Positions 1 through 9,500 of a stretch of 64,000 nucleotides of DNA are shown here, in pieces. Below the pieces are notes generated by a model. It was not told the origin of the DNA, made no database searches, and saw only the letters and a program-made list of their open reading frames with translations. The stretch lies in contig CAWHMS010000001.1 of the NCBI GenBank assembly GCA_963830495.1, forward strand, positions 620,001 through 684,000, written 5' to 3'. How positions within the stretch are numbered: the stretch's first letter is position 1; the number at the start of each line of letters is the position of its first letter. A program made the position numbers and the translations under genes. This stretch comes from CAWHMS01 sp963830495. Its GTDB lineage: Bacteria > Actinomycetota > Actinomycetes > Propionibacteriales > Nocardioidaceae.

Positions 1-840
1 CGACCTGGTGTCGTGCCCGGCCACCAGGTGGTGGGGCGTGTCGTCGCCTCCGGAGAGAGCCAGACGCGGTTCGCGATCGGTGACCGGGTCGGAATCGCCT
101 GGTTGCGTGCCACCTGCGGCGCATGTCGATGGTGCCGCCGGGGTGAGGAGAACCTGTGCCCGGGCTCCCGCTACACCGGGTGGGACGCCGACGGCGGGTT
201 CGCGGAGTACGCCGTCGTGCCTGCCGCATTCGCGTACCGCCTGCCGCACACTCTTACTGACGCACTCGCGACACCCCTTCTTTGTGCCGGCATCATCGGC
301 TACCGGGCCTTGCGGCGCTCGTCGCTCCCGCCCGGCGGCCGGTTGGGGATCTACGGCTTCGGCTCCAGTGGGCACATCACCGCCCAGCTCGCCTTGGCTC
401 TGGGCGCGGAGGTCTTTGTGATGACGCGCGCAGCGGCGGCCCGGGACCTCGCTGGCGAGCTCGGCGCGTCATGGGTCGGTGGCCCGTCCGACCCCCCGCC
501 GGAACGCCTGGACTCTGCCATCGTCTTCGCTCCGGTCGGTGGACTCGTGCCGGCGGCTCTCGAAGCCCTCGATCGCGGCGGCACGCTCGCCCTGGCGGGG
601 ATCCACATGAGCGACATCCCGTCCCTGGACTACGGCCGACACCTGTTCCAGGAGCGGAGCGTCCGTAGCGTGACCGCCAACACCCGCGCCGATGGCGAGG
701 AACTGATGCGACTGGCGGCCAGGCTCCCCCTTGACGTGCACGTCATCGAGTACGGGTTCGACTCCGTTCCTCGAGCGCTTCTCGACCTGGCCACGGACCG
801 GTTCTCCGGCTCCGCTGTCGTCACGGGCTTTCCCAGTTAG
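1..840 (+). CDS. Zinc-dependent alcohol dehydrogenase, 5' truncated by window edge
   Basis: The frame is open to the first base, so the N-terminus lies outside the window; about 279 residues are visible. The visible part begins at the GHQVVGRV stretch that carries the catalytic-zinc His/Glu region, followed by four structural-zinc cysteines (CGACRWC, then C after EENL), and a Rossmann segment [10 protein letters not shown] typical of the AdhA/AdhP-like MDR family. Members oxidise alcohols or reduce aldehydes with NAD(P)H in the cytosol. The gene converges on the por operon, with a universal-stress-protein remnant between them. Its promoter is not visible, so membership in the hypoxia regulon can only be guessed from its neighbours. 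Family assignment is firm; substrate is unknown. Confidence 0.9.
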   Translation, partial: RPGVVPGHQVVGRVVASGESQTRFAIGDRVGIAWLRATCGACRWCRRGEENLCPGSRYTGWDADGGFAEYAVVPAAFAYRLPHTLTDALATPLLCAGIIGYRALRRSSLPPGGRLGIYGFGSSGHITAQLALALGAEVFVMTRAAAARDLAGELGASWVGGPSDPPPERLDSAIVFAPVGGLVPAALEALDRGGTLALAGIHMSDIPSLDYGRHLFQERSVRSVTANTRADGEELMRLAARLPLDVHVIEYGFDSVPRALLDLATDRFSGSAVVTGFPS

Positions 841-1028
841 GGCTGATGGGCCGTGTCCCCAGGACCCGAGCACGAGCATGTGCGCGGTCGAGGAGAGCTG
901 GAGGCGTTGGCGAGGACCAGCGGACGTCCTTCCAGCTGTGCCTGCTCGGCCGCCCACCGCAGCGCCCATCCCTTGAAGACCGACTCGGCGACGCCGACCA
1001 CGACCGCGCCATGCACGTTGGCGGTCAT
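837..1028 (-). pseudogene. Universal stress protein N-terminal remnant
   Basis: The first 42 or so residues (MTANVHGAVVVGVAES, then ALRWAAEQAQLEGRPLVLA) match the opening beta-alpha-beta of a UspA domain, very like the starts of the intact universal stress proteins at 14352 and 56520. The rest of the domain is missing: the frame runs into Ser/Pro/Arg-rich sequence and stops after 63 residues, overlapping the alcohol dehydrogenase stop. Intact family members are 140-300 residues. An imperfect DevR-type box sits about 80 bp upstream. I read this as a deleted stress-protein gene whose promoter survives; a short functional peptide is unlikely. Confidence 0.6.
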
Positions 1029-1108
1029 CTCCTGCTCGCTCTCGACGTTCGTCTACAGCCTCGCGACCGGACGTCGGATACGGCAGGGCCCAACGGGTCG
1101 GGCCGGTA

Positions 1109-1122
1109 GGGACCAATGAGGC
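1109..1122 (-). promoter_or_regulatory. Weak DevR/DosR-type box
   Basis: GGGACCAATGAGGC matches 7 of the 10 fixed positions of GGGAC-N4-GTCCC: one half is perfect, the other poor. It lies 80 bp upstream of the universal-stress-protein remnant, which is a usual spacing in this window. It may be decaying together with that gene. Confidence 0.3.
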
Positions 1123-1137
1123 CCGGTTCGCGAAGCG

Positions 1138-2769
1138 TCAGGCTTCCTCGGGCACCATCAGGATGGCGCCAGCCGGGCACTCCTGGACGCAGAGACCGCA
1201 GCCCTTGCAGTAGTCGAGGTCGATGACGTACTCGCCGGGAGGCCCGACCTTGATGATCGCGTCGTCGGGACACATGGCGTAGCAGTTGTCACAGGAGAAG
1301 CAGCTCCCGCACGACAGGCAGCGGCGTGCTTCGTACAGAGCGGTCTCACCGTCCAACCCGTGCACGACCTCGTCGAAGGTGGAGCTGCGCCGGGCCAGCT
1401 CGAGTCGAGGCCGGTGCGTGCGGTCGGCATCCTCGAAGTACCAGGTGTTGAGGGCCTCGTACGGCGCCAGGTCGACGGGCGGATCGGGTGCGGCCTGACG
1501 TCCGGCCAGCCAGTCGTCGAGGCTCTCCGCCGCCCGACGGCCATGTCCGATGGCGATGGTCACAGACCGCTCCCCCACCACGACGTCGCCGCCGGCGAAG
1601 ACGCCGGACCGCGTGGTGGCCAGTGTGTTGTCGGTGTCGACGATCCCGCCGGTGACGCGCAGGGCGGGGGTGTCGCCCAGAAGCGAGAGGTCGGTGTCCT
1701 GGCCGAGCGCCAGCACCACGCTGTCAGCAGCCAGCCTTTCGGTGCGTCCGGTGGGCTGGGGGAAGCCGGCGTCGTCGAGCTCCATCTGCTCGACGACCAG
1801 ACCGTCGGCGTCGACCCGCTCGATCGTCCTGAGCCAGTGGAAGAGCACCCCCTCCTCCTCAGCGTCCGCGACCTCCTCGGCGTGGGCGGGCATCCGATCA
1901 CGGGTGCGGCGGTAAACGATGACAGCGTCCGAGGCGCCCAGGCGGCGCGCCGTACGCGCGGCATCGACGGCCGTATTGCCACCCCCATAGACCGCGACCC
2001 GCCGGCCGAGGAGCGGCCGCTCGCCGCCCTCGAGTCCATGCAGCAGCGAGATCGCGTCAAGCACGTGAGCGGCGGAGGCGGCGGGCAGGTAGGTACGACG
2101 CCCCAGCTGCGCGCCGACAGCCAGGAACGCGGCGTCCCAACCCTCACCGGCCATCACGCTGTCCAGGTGGGTCACGGGCCGATCCAGCTCGAGCTGAATG
2201 CCCAGGTCCAGCAGACGGGCGATCTCGGCGTCGAGCACCTCTCGTGGCAACCGGTAGCGCGGGATGCCGTACCGCATCATCCCGCCGGCGACCGGTGCCG
2301 ACTCCCGCACGGTGACGGCGTGTCCGCGAAGAGCGAGGTGGTAGGCCGCGGAGAGCCCGGCCGGGCCAGAACCGACCACCAGCACCCGCCGTCCGGTCGG
2401 GGGTGCGGTGACCTCCACACGCCAGCCCTGTGTCAGTGCCTCGTCACCCAGGAAGCGCTCTACGGAGTTGATGCCCACGGCCTCGTCGAGGTGGCCACGG
2501 TTGCAGGCGGTCTCGCACGGGTGGTAGCAGACCCGGCCGCAGACCGCGGGGAACGGATTGGTCTCCATGATGCGGCGCCAGGCGGCCTCGTAGCCTGCCG
2601 CGCCGCTCTCCGCGTCGTACAGCCAGCTACGGACGTCCTCGCCGGCAGGGCAGGCGTTGCCACAGGGCGCCGTCTTCTTCACGTAGACGGGACGCTCAGT
2701 GCGCCACGCGCCGGTGTGGTCGGCGCGGCTGGAGCCGGGGCCAAGGCTGACGGCGAACGGAAGCTTCAT
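1138..2769 (-). CDS. NAD(P)H-dependent GltD-like Fe-S flavoprotein, PorD-fused partner of pyruvate:ferredoxin oxidoreductase
   Basis: 543 residues. The N-terminus carries TGAWRTERPV, the signature of PorD delta subunits, then a GltD-type cysteine set (C36, C40, C77, C81, C85, C89) for [4Fe-4S] clusters. An FAD Rossmann motif follows (VGSGPAGLS, about 132-140), then an NAD(P)H site (YGGGNTAVD). The C-terminus is a two-cluster ferredoxin domain (CLSCGSCFSCDNC and CKGCGLCVQEC). It overlaps porB by ATGA, which fixes the start. It would move electrons between the oxidoreductase and NAD(P), so that pyruvate oxidation yields NAD(P)H or runs in reverse. A longer open frame reading through porB is a shadow. 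Partner assignment rests on operon context; direction of electron flow is inferred. Confidence 0.85.
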   Translation of the reverse strand: MKLPFAVSLGPGSSRADHTGAWRTERPVYVKKTAPCGNACPAGEDVRSWLYDAESGAAGYEAAWRRIMETNPFPAVCGRVCYHPCETACNRGHLDEAVGINSVERFLGDEALTQGWRVEVTAPPTGRRVLVVGSGPAGLSAAYHLALRGHAVTVRESAPVAGGMMRYGIPRYRLPREVLDAEIARLLDLGIQLELDRPVTHLDSVMAGEGWDAAFLAVGAQLGRRTYLPAASAAHVLDAISLLHGLEGGERPLLGRRVAVYGGGNTAVDAARTARRLGASDAVIVYRRTRDRMPAHAEEVADAEEEGVLFHWLRTIERVDADGLVVEQMELDDAGFPQPTGRTERLAADSVVLALGQDTDLSLLGDTPALRVTGGIVDTDNTLATTRSGVFAGGDVVVGERSVTIAIGHGRRAAESLDDWLAGRQAAPDPPVDLAPYEALNTWYFEDADRTHRPRLELARRSSTFDEVVHGLDGETALYEARRCLSCGSCFSCDNCYAMCPDDAIIKVGPPGEYVIDLDYCKGCGLCVQECPAGAILMVPEEA

Positions 2770-3767
2770 GACTCCTCCTCGGGAACCAGTCCGAACCGGG
2801 CGATGTCGCGGTCGGCCTGCGCCTGGAGCGCGGCCACCACGTCCGGGCGACCGGGTCCGGCGAACAGGTGCTTGAACCGGGCTTGCAGCCGGAGGTAGTC
2901 CTCGACCGGCACCCGGCTCCGGATCGGGGTGACGTGCGTCACCGTGCCGTGTTCGGCCTCGAAGACGGGGAAGAGACCGCTCTGGGTCGCCAGCCGGGCC
3001 ACCCGCACGGTGTCGCCGGCATCGGAGCCCCAGCCGAGCGGACAGGGGACGAGCACGTGCAGGTAGCGGGCGCCGTGCAGCGACATGGCGGTCGTGACCT
3101 TGGCCTCGAGGTCGTGCAGGTCGGCCACCGTGGCGGTGGCGACGTAGGGGATCTCGTGCGCCATGGCGATGCGTGGCAGGCTCTTGCCGGTGCCGAACGC
3201 GTTGCCGATCCCCTGTCCGACAGGGCGGGTGTTGGCCGTGTTGGCTCCAGGCGGGGTGGCCCCAGAGCGCTGCACGCCGGTGTTCATGTAGCCCTGGTTG
3301 TCGTAGCAGACGAACAGCACGTCGTCGTTGCGCTCGAGCATTCCGGAGAGGCAGCCGAGCCCGATGTCGACGGTGCCGCCGTCGCCGGCCTGGGCCAGCA
3401 CTCGGACGTCGTCGCGCCCCGTCGCCGCCAGCGCGGCGGCCACCCCTGAGGCTACGGCGGCAGCGTTGCCGAACAGCGAGTGCAGCCACGGAACCTGCCA
3501 GGCGGACTCGGGGAACGGTGTGGAGAACACCTCGAGACATCCCGTGGCGTTAACCGTGACCAGTCGGCCGTTCGTCGCGCGCATGGCTGCGTCCATGACG
3601 AACCGGGCGCCGAGGGCCTCGCCGCAGCCGCGGCAGGCCCGGTGTCCGGACGTGATCGAGCTGGCCCTGTCGGTGGAGGACTGGACGGTCCGCTCGTCGG
3701 GGTCGAGCAACCGGTTGCCGGCCGCGAACGTGCCGACCTGGTAGAGCTTGAGCGGCGTCGTGGTCAT
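2766..3767 (-). CDS. porB: Pyruvate:ferredoxin oxidoreductase, beta (thiamine diphosphate) subunit
   Basis: 333 residues, the usual length for 2-oxoacid:acceptor oxidoreductase beta chains. The ThDP/Mg motif GDGGTVDIGLG begins at residue 128 and ends in the NQGYMNTG segment. Cluster-ligand cysteines are visible at C45 and C48 (CRGCG) and C77 (TGC). It works with porA and porG to decarboxylate pyruvate (or a related 2-oxoacid) to acyl-CoA and reduced ferredoxin in the cytosol. It overlaps porA upstream and the Fe-S flavoprotein downstream by four bases each (ATGA), implying translational coupling. Enzymes of this type are normally oxygen-sensitive. Pyruvate is the likeliest substrate; 2-oxoglutarate or branched ketoacids cannot be excluded. 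Confidence 0.88.
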   Translation of the reverse strand: MTTTPLKLYQVGTFAAGNRLLDPDERTVQSSTDRASSITSGHRACRGCGEALGARFVMDAAMRATNGRLVTVNATGCLEVFSTPFPESAWQVPWLHSLFGNAAAVASGVAAALAATGRDDVRVLAQAGDGGTVDIGLGCLSGMLERNDDVLFVCYDNQGYMNTGVQRSGATPPGANTANTRPVGQGIGNAFGTGKSLPRIAMAHEIPYVATATVADLHDLEAKVTTAMSLHGARYLHVLVPCPLGWGSDAGDTVRVARLATQSGLFPVFEAEHGTVTHVTPIRSRVPVEDYLRLQARFKHLFAGPGRPDVVAALQAQADRDIARFGLVPEEES

Positions 3768-4981
3768 GGCCGTCCTCCACCACTCGGATGCGCATCGGCG
3801 AGCTCGCGGGCGAGCTCCGCGTCCGCCCGCGCATGGTCGAGGTCGTAGAAGGTGAGCTTGTCGTTGGCCAGCCGTCCCTGGACGGCGTCGAGCACGAGCC
3901 GCTCCAGAACGTCTCGGGTGACGGGGCGTCCACCGAGACCCAGGACGACGTCGTGGACCGTCGTACCGCTAGGAGCCGACAGGCGCACGTCCTGGCCCAG
4001 GATGCTGCCGGAGCCGACCGCCATTGCGCGATTGATGACGATGACGCGCGAGGCGCGCCTGAGGTTGCGCCGTACCTCGTCGAACGGCCATGGGCGGTAG
4101 CACGTCACTCCGAGGGCGCCCACCGCCACGCCCTGGTCACGCAGGTCGTCCACAGCGTCGGCAAGGGTCCCGAGAACCGAGCCCAGCGCGACGACGAGCA
4201 CGTCGGCGTCAGCGGTGCGGTAGGGCCGCACCAGACAGCCCGAGTCGCGGCCGAAGGCAGTTGCGAACTCGCTGGCCACCTCGGCGACCACGTCGAGCGC
4301 TCGCAGCTGGCGACGTGCCATCAGGTACTTCACCTCGGTGAAGGCCTCGGGCCCCACCATCGCCCCGATGGTGACCGGTTCGTCAGGGTCGAGCCACTGC
4401 CGCGCCCGGAACGCGGGGAGGTAGGCGTCGACCTGTTCCTGCTCGGGGACGTCGATCCCCTCGACGGCGTGGGTCAACACGAAGCCGTCCATGCAGACCA
4501 TCACCGGCAGGGAGAGCCGCTCGGCCAGGGCGAACGCCTGCACGTGCAGGTCGACGGCCTCCTGGTTGGAGGACGCGAAGAGCATCAGCCAGCCGGCGTC
4601 ACGTTGGGACATCGCGTCCGAGTGGTCGTTCCAGATGTTGATCGGCGCACCCAGGGCGCGGTTCGCCACGGTCATCACGATGGGCAGTCCCAGCCCCGAG
4701 GCGTTCGGCAGCGCTTCGGCCATGAAGAGCAGCCCCTGGCTCGCGGTCGCCGTGTAGGCCCGGGCGCCGGCCGCAGAAGCACCGATGCACGCCGAGAGCG
4801 CGCCGAACTCGGACTCGACCATCAGGTACTCGCACGGGGCCAGCCCGCCCGAGCCGACCAGCTCGGAGAGGGCCTCGACGATGTGGGTCTGCGGGGAGAT
4901 CGGGTACGCCGCCACGACGTGCGGACGGCACCGGGCCACGGTCTCGGCGACCGCGCGCGACCCTTCGAGCTGCCTAAGCAA
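3764..4981 (-). CDS. porA: Pyruvate:ferredoxin oxidoreductase, alpha subunit
   Basis: 405 residues from a TTG start at 4981, about 10 nt after an AGGAG ribosome-binding site and overlapping the porG stop by eight bases. The open frame continues upstream as porG's shadow. QLEGSRAVAE, AAYPISPQTHIVEALSE and EYLMVESEFGALSACIGASAAG are the conserved blocks of the alpha (domain I/II) chain. The PISPQT loop contacts ThDP across the interface with beta. The C-terminal half (about 240-400) is the transketolase-like CoA-side domain. Gene order gamma-alpha-beta is one of the standard arrangements for four-subunit enzymes. A GTG at 4990 is an alternative start but sits too close to the ribosome-binding site. 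Confidence 0.87.
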   Translation of the reverse strand: MLRQLEGSRAVAETVARCRPHVVAAYPISPQTHIVEALSELVGSGGLAPCEYLMVESEFGALSACIGASAAGARAYTATASQGLLFMAEALPNASGLGLPIVMTVANRALGAPINIWNDHSDAMSQRDAGWLMLFASSNQEAVDLHVQAFALAERLSLPVMVCMDGFVLTHAVEGIDVPEQEQVDAYLPAFRARQWLDPDEPVTIGAMVGPEAFTEVKYLMARRQLRALDVVAEVASEFATAFGRDSGCLVRPYRTADADVLVVALGSVLGTLADAVDDLRDQGVAVGALGVTCYRPWPFDEVRRNLRRASRVIVINRAMAVGSGSILGQDVRLSAPSGTTVHDVVLGLGGRPVTRDVLERLVLDAVQGRLANDKLTFYDLDHARADAELARELADAHPSGGGRP

Positions 4982-5567
4982 CGGTCTCACTCTCCTGGGT
5001 CTGGGCCGCGACGAGGTCGCGTGCCTGACGGGCCAGGGTGACGTTCGCGTCGGCGACCTGTTGGCCCATGCCGGCGAACCGTCGGTGGATGGCACTCTCG
5101 ACGGCCTCGGGCTCGAGCAAGCCCGTGATACCTGCCACGGCACCGACGAGTGCGGTGTTGGGCAGCGGGCGTCCGAGGAGCCGGCGGGCGAGGTGGTTGG
5201 CGGGCACGTTGACCCATCGGCCGGCCGCCCCCGGCTCGAGGCCACCTGTGACGAGATCGTCCAGCGACCGGTTGGTGTTGACCAGGACCGTGCCGTTGTC
5301 GGCCAGGCCGGCGAGAACGGCGGGGTCGCGCAACAAGGTCAGGTCCTGCACGACGACGACATCGGGATGGGTGATCGGGTCGTGCGACCTGATGGCACGG
5401 TCGGAGATTCGACAGCCGGCCATCACCGGCGCACCCGTGCGCTCGGATCCGAAGCTCGGCAGGGCCTGGGCGTGCAGGCCCTGGTCGAAGGCCGCCATCG
5501 ACAACAGCTCCGCCGCCGTGACGACCCCTTGGCCACCACGGCCGTGGATGCGGATCTCGAGATTCAT
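4974..5567 (-). CDS. porG: Pyruvate:ferredoxin oxidoreductase, gamma subunit
   Basis: 197 residues, normal for the gamma subunit. It begins MNLEIRIHGRGGQGVVTAAE, the hallmark gamma-subunit motif, followed by PSFGSERTGAPV and the HPDVVVVQD block. It forms the CoA-binding domain of the complex. The ATG at 5567 overlaps the gap stop (ATGA), so gap and por are translationally coupled. This coupling of glyceraldehyde-3-phosphate dehydrogenase to a ferredoxin-dependent pyruvate oxidase in one actinobacterial operon is the unusual point of the region. Confidence 0.88.
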   Translation of the reverse strand: MNLEIRIHGRGGQGVVTAAELLSMAAFDQGLHAQALPSFGSERTGAPVMAGCRISDRAIRSHDPITHPDVVVVQDLTLLRDPAVLAGLADNGTVLVNTNRSLDDLVTGGLEPGAAGRWVNVPANHLARRLLGRPLPNTALVGAVAGITGLLEPEAVESAIHRRFAGMGQQVADANVTLARQARDLVAAQTQESETVA

Positions 5568-6577
5568 GATCCCGGCGTCACGTGAGTGCCGACCAGCCGC
5601 GTCAGCTCTAGGAGGCGGGCGGTGTAGCCCCATTCGTTGTCGTACCAGCCGAAGACCTTCACGAAGCGGCCCGCCGCCTGGGTGAGCGAGGAGTCGAACA
5701 CGCAGGACGCCGGGTCGCCGATAACATCCACGGAGACGAATGGGCCGTCCTCGTAGCGCAGCCGGCCGCTCAGGCTCCCGGCACTCGCAGCTGCCTCGAA
5801 CGCCGCGTTGACCTCGGTCACCGTGACCTCCCGGTCGAGCAGGACGGCCAGGTCGACGAGGGATCCGTCCACGACGGGCACGCGCAGGGCGACGCCGTCG
5901 AGGCGGCCCACCAACTCGGGCAGAACCTGGCCCACGGCCTTCGCCGCACCCGTGGTGGTCGGGACGATGTTGACCGCGGCGGAGCGCGCGCGGCGGGCGT
6001 CCTTGTGGGGGGCATCGAGGAGGTTCTGGTCGCCGGTGTAGGCGTGCACGGTGCTCATGAAGCCGTGCTCCACCCCGAAGTCGTCGTGGAGCACCTTGAC
6101 CATGGGAGCGACACAGTTGGTCGTGCACGATGCGTTGGAGACGACGTCGTGCCGGCTGGGGTCGTAGTCCTGGTCGTTGATGCCCATCACGAAGGTCGCG
6201 TCGACTTCTTTGCCCGGCGCGGAGATGACCACTTTGCGGGCGCCGACCGCGAGATGGGCGCCGGCCGCGTCGACGGACCGGAACTTCCCGGTGCACTCGA
6301 CGGCGACGTCGACGGCGAGCTCGCCCCACGGCAGCTCGGCCGGCGTCGCGACGCTGGTGACCACGATCTTGTGCCCGCCGATGACCAGCGAGTCATCGCC
6401 TGCCTCGACCTCGATGGGAAACGGACCGAAAGTGCTGTCGCGACGCAGCAGCGTCGCCAGCATCCGGGTGTCGGCCAGGTCGTTGACGCCGACGACCTCG
6501 ATGTCGTCGCTCAGTACGGCCTGTCGCAACAGCGTCCGGCCGACCCGGCCTAGTCCATTGATGCCGATCCTGATCAT
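5564..6577 (-). CDS. gap: Glyceraldehyde-3-phosphate dehydrogenase, type I
   Basis: 337 residues, full length. N-terminal INGLGRVGR dinucleotide fold, catalytic Cys151 in SNASCTTNC, the TVHAYTGDQ histidine block, and the C-terminal WYDNEWGY signature are all intact. Asn32-Asp33 in the VND loop fits NAD preference. It oxidises glyceraldehyde-3-phosphate to 1,3-bisphosphoglycerate in glycolysis. It heads a gap-porG-porA-porB-Fe-S flavoprotein operon with ATGA junctions between the genes. A 9/10 DevR-type box lies 91 bp upstream (6669-6682). This is probably a dedicated low-oxygen copy, with a housekeeping gap elsewhere; that is inference. Confidence 0.95.
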   Translation of the reverse strand: MIRIGINGLGRVGRTLLRQAVLSDDIEVVGVNDLADTRMLATLLRRDSTFGPFPIEVEAGDDSLVIGGHKIVVTSVATPAELPWGELAVDVAVECTGKFRSVDAAGAHLAVGARKVVISAPGKEVDATFVMGINDQDYDPSRHDVVSNASCTTNCVAPMVKVLHDDFGVEHGFMSTVHAYTGDQNLLDAPHKDARRARSAAVNIVPTTTGAAKAVGQVLPELVGRLDGVALRVPVVDGSLVDLAVLLDREVTVTEVNAAFEAAASAGSLSGRLRYEDGPFVSVDVIGDPASCVFDSSLTQAAGRFVKVFGWYDNEWGYTARLLELTRLVGTHVTPGS

Positions 6578-9500
6578 CGCTGCGCCCTTCTCTGTCGTTC
6601 CTCACATGGCACCTTCACCATCGCCCGGCCACGGCCGGGCTGGGCAGGGCGGGAGGGCCCGCACCCGGTGGACCAAAGTCCCGTCCCACCAGGTCGAGAC
6701 CTTCGTCCCTGTCCACGTCGCCGGGCTCTCGGCACGGTGGCCGCAGGCCGGAAGGAAGCACGGCCATGACGACTGGCATGACGAGTGCATGACGAGTGGG
6801 ACCCGCGCTGGAGTCCGCGACCTGGCGGACCGGATGAGCCGCGAGTACACCGGAGCGTCACCACAGGCCACCCATCGTGCCCCAGGTGAAGAACACCAGG
6901 AGCCCGAGCGTGTTGGAGAACCCGTGCCCCAGTACGGCGGCCCACACGCTGCGGATAGCGGAAGCGCAGCCACCCGAAGAACAGTCCGTCGAGGAAGGTC
7001 ACCGCGATACCCACGACGCCTTGCTCGGTGTGGATCCCTGCGAACAGCGCTGCCGCGCCCACCACCGCGATGGCCTGTGCGAGCAGGCGCCCGCCGAACA
7101 GCTCGGTCAACCGGGTGACCACGAAACCTCGGAACGCGGTCTCCTCGACCAGGGCACCGAGGATCCAGGAGGCGACCACCAGCATCACGAGCAGAGCGAC
7201 ATCACCCTGTAGGTCGGCGAAGACGCCGAAGTCCTGCTCGCGCTCCGTCGTCCGTTCAAGGATTGGCATCACCAACCCGACCTGGAACACCGACCAGGCA
7301 GCGACCAGGAGTCCGACGAATCCCGCCGTGCGGGCTGGTGACGGCAGACGATGGAACCCCAGCGAGGCCGGACCCTCCCGGCGCAGCACCAGTGACAGAG
7401 CAGCCACGGCCACGATGACGACTGCGGGGATGAGCAGGTCGAGCACCACGGCCCCGGTGGCGGCGACCACCTCCAGGCCGACCCACCCGACGCGGCGGGC
7501 GCTCCGGGTCTCCAGTTCCTCTTGTACTCTCAGCTCCCTAGCCTCCTCGTCGCCCGTTGCGACACCCGCGGGAAACCCACCGATTGGTCGCCGGTCACTC
7601 TCCCGCCGGCGCGAGTACCTGCGTCCGGCTGCGACGACCAGGCCGGGCAGCGCGGCGGCAGCCGACAGCATCACGATCTGCTGGGCTGTGAGGGCTTCGG
7701 TGCCGAGCAGGTCGCGCAGACCTGGCGCGAGGACGCCAGCCAGCTGACAGACGCCCGCCGCCAGGACGGCGACCTCGAGCCCCCGGTCGCGCCAGGTGGC
7801 ACCGTGACGGGGAGCCCGCAGCGCGAGGGCGACACCGAGCTGGCCGAGCCCCAGGGTGAGGAAGACGACGGTCTGAACGGGTCCCCCAGCACGGAAGGCG
7901 AGCCAGCCGGCCACGAGCGAGACCGCCGCCGTCAGCAGACCTGCCGTGGCGATCTGACGCAGGAGCGTTCCGTCCAGGATGGACCGCTGTGGCGAGGGGG
8001 ACGGCCGTCGCATCAGAACGGGGTCCAGCGGCTCGGCTCCGAAGGCCACACCGGGCACCCCGTGAGTGACCATGTTGACCCACAGGATCATCGCGGGCGT
8101 CAGCGGCAGGGGCATGCCGAGCAGTGGTGCCACGAGGATGACAAGCATCTCCGCCAGCCCGCCCGCCAGCCCGTATCGCAGGAACGTGCGGATGTTGGCA
8201 TGGATGCGCCGACCCTCCCCGATGGCCACCATGACCGTCTTTAGGTTGTCGTCGACGAGCACCAGGTCGGCTGCCTGCCGGGCCACCTCGGTGCCGCGGC
8301 CTCCCATCGCCACACCGATGTCGGCCCGTCTGAGGGCGGGTGCGTCATTGACGCCATCACCGGTCATCGCGACTACGTGCCCGTGGGCCTGCCAGGCGTC
8401 GACGATGTCGACCTTCTGCTCGGGCCGCGTCCGCGCGTACACGTCGATCGACTCGACGCGGTCGGAATGTTCGCCTCGCGCAACACCGGCACCGTCGCAG
8501 ACCTCGCCGTCCTCTCGGTGGATGCCGACCGCCGATCCAACCGCCGTGGCCGTGCCTGCGTGGTCACCAGTGACCAGGACGGTCCTGACGCCGGCCGCGT
8601 GGCAGGCGTCCACGACGCCGCGCGCGTCCGCGTGGGGCGGGTCCACGACGCCGACCAGGCCGACCCAGCTGCTGTCTTCGGCGACGGCGAGGACCCGGTA
8701 TCCCTCCTTGGCCAGAGAGTCCGCTTCGCTGCGGGCTGCGTCGACGTCCGGTCCGGGAGGGAGGAGGTCCAGGATCACCTCGGGTGCGCCCTTGACCACG
8801 TCGAGGCACCGACCGTCATCCCTCCTGAGGAGGGTCCGCATCATGCGGTGCCCCTCGTCGAAGGGGGTGTCCTCGACCCGCGTCCACCCGTCGGCCAGCG
8901 CCTCCGGCATGAGGCCCCGCTTGGCGGCGGCGACCAGCAGTGCGACGTCGAAGGGATCGCCGATGGCCCGCCACGTGTCGCCGTCGCGTGCCCCCAGTGT
9001 GGCGTCGTTGCAGAGGGCGGCGTCGCGCAGCAGCCGTTCCGCGCCCAGTTCCGCTTTCTCCGACCCACTCACGCGACCCTCGACGCCGAGCCCGTCGCCT
9101 GAGACGGTGCAGGATCCTTCGGGGGTCCACAGGTGCCGAGCGACCAGGATCCCCTTGGTCAGGGTGCCGGTCTTGTCCGAGGCCAGCACGGTGACCGAGC
9201 CGAGCGTCTCGACGGCGGGCAGCGAGCGCACCACTGCCGACTGTCGGGCCATCCGATGTGCGCCGAGGGCCAGTGCCACCGTGACCACGGCGGGAAGGGA
9301 CTCGGGGATGGCAGCGACGCCTAGGCTGACCGCCAGGATGGCCGCATCGGCGAACGACGTCCCGCGCAGGACGCTGAGCGCGAGGACCACGAGGCACAAT
9401 GCCGCCGTCACCACGACCAGCTGACGCGACAGGATCGAGAGCCGACGCTGCAGGGGGGTGGGTCGGGGACCGGCCGAGGCCACCAGAGCCGCAATGTGTC

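Noticed and set aside
1360..2898. Long plus-strand open frame opposite the Fe-S flavoprotein
   Set aside because: Composition is typical of the antisense of a high-GC gene; no domain, and the minus strand has clear motifs.
2770..3540. N-terminal extension of the Fe-S flavoprotein to 800 residues
   Set aside because: The extension reads porB out of frame; ATGA overlap and the PorD-type N-terminus fix the start at 2769.
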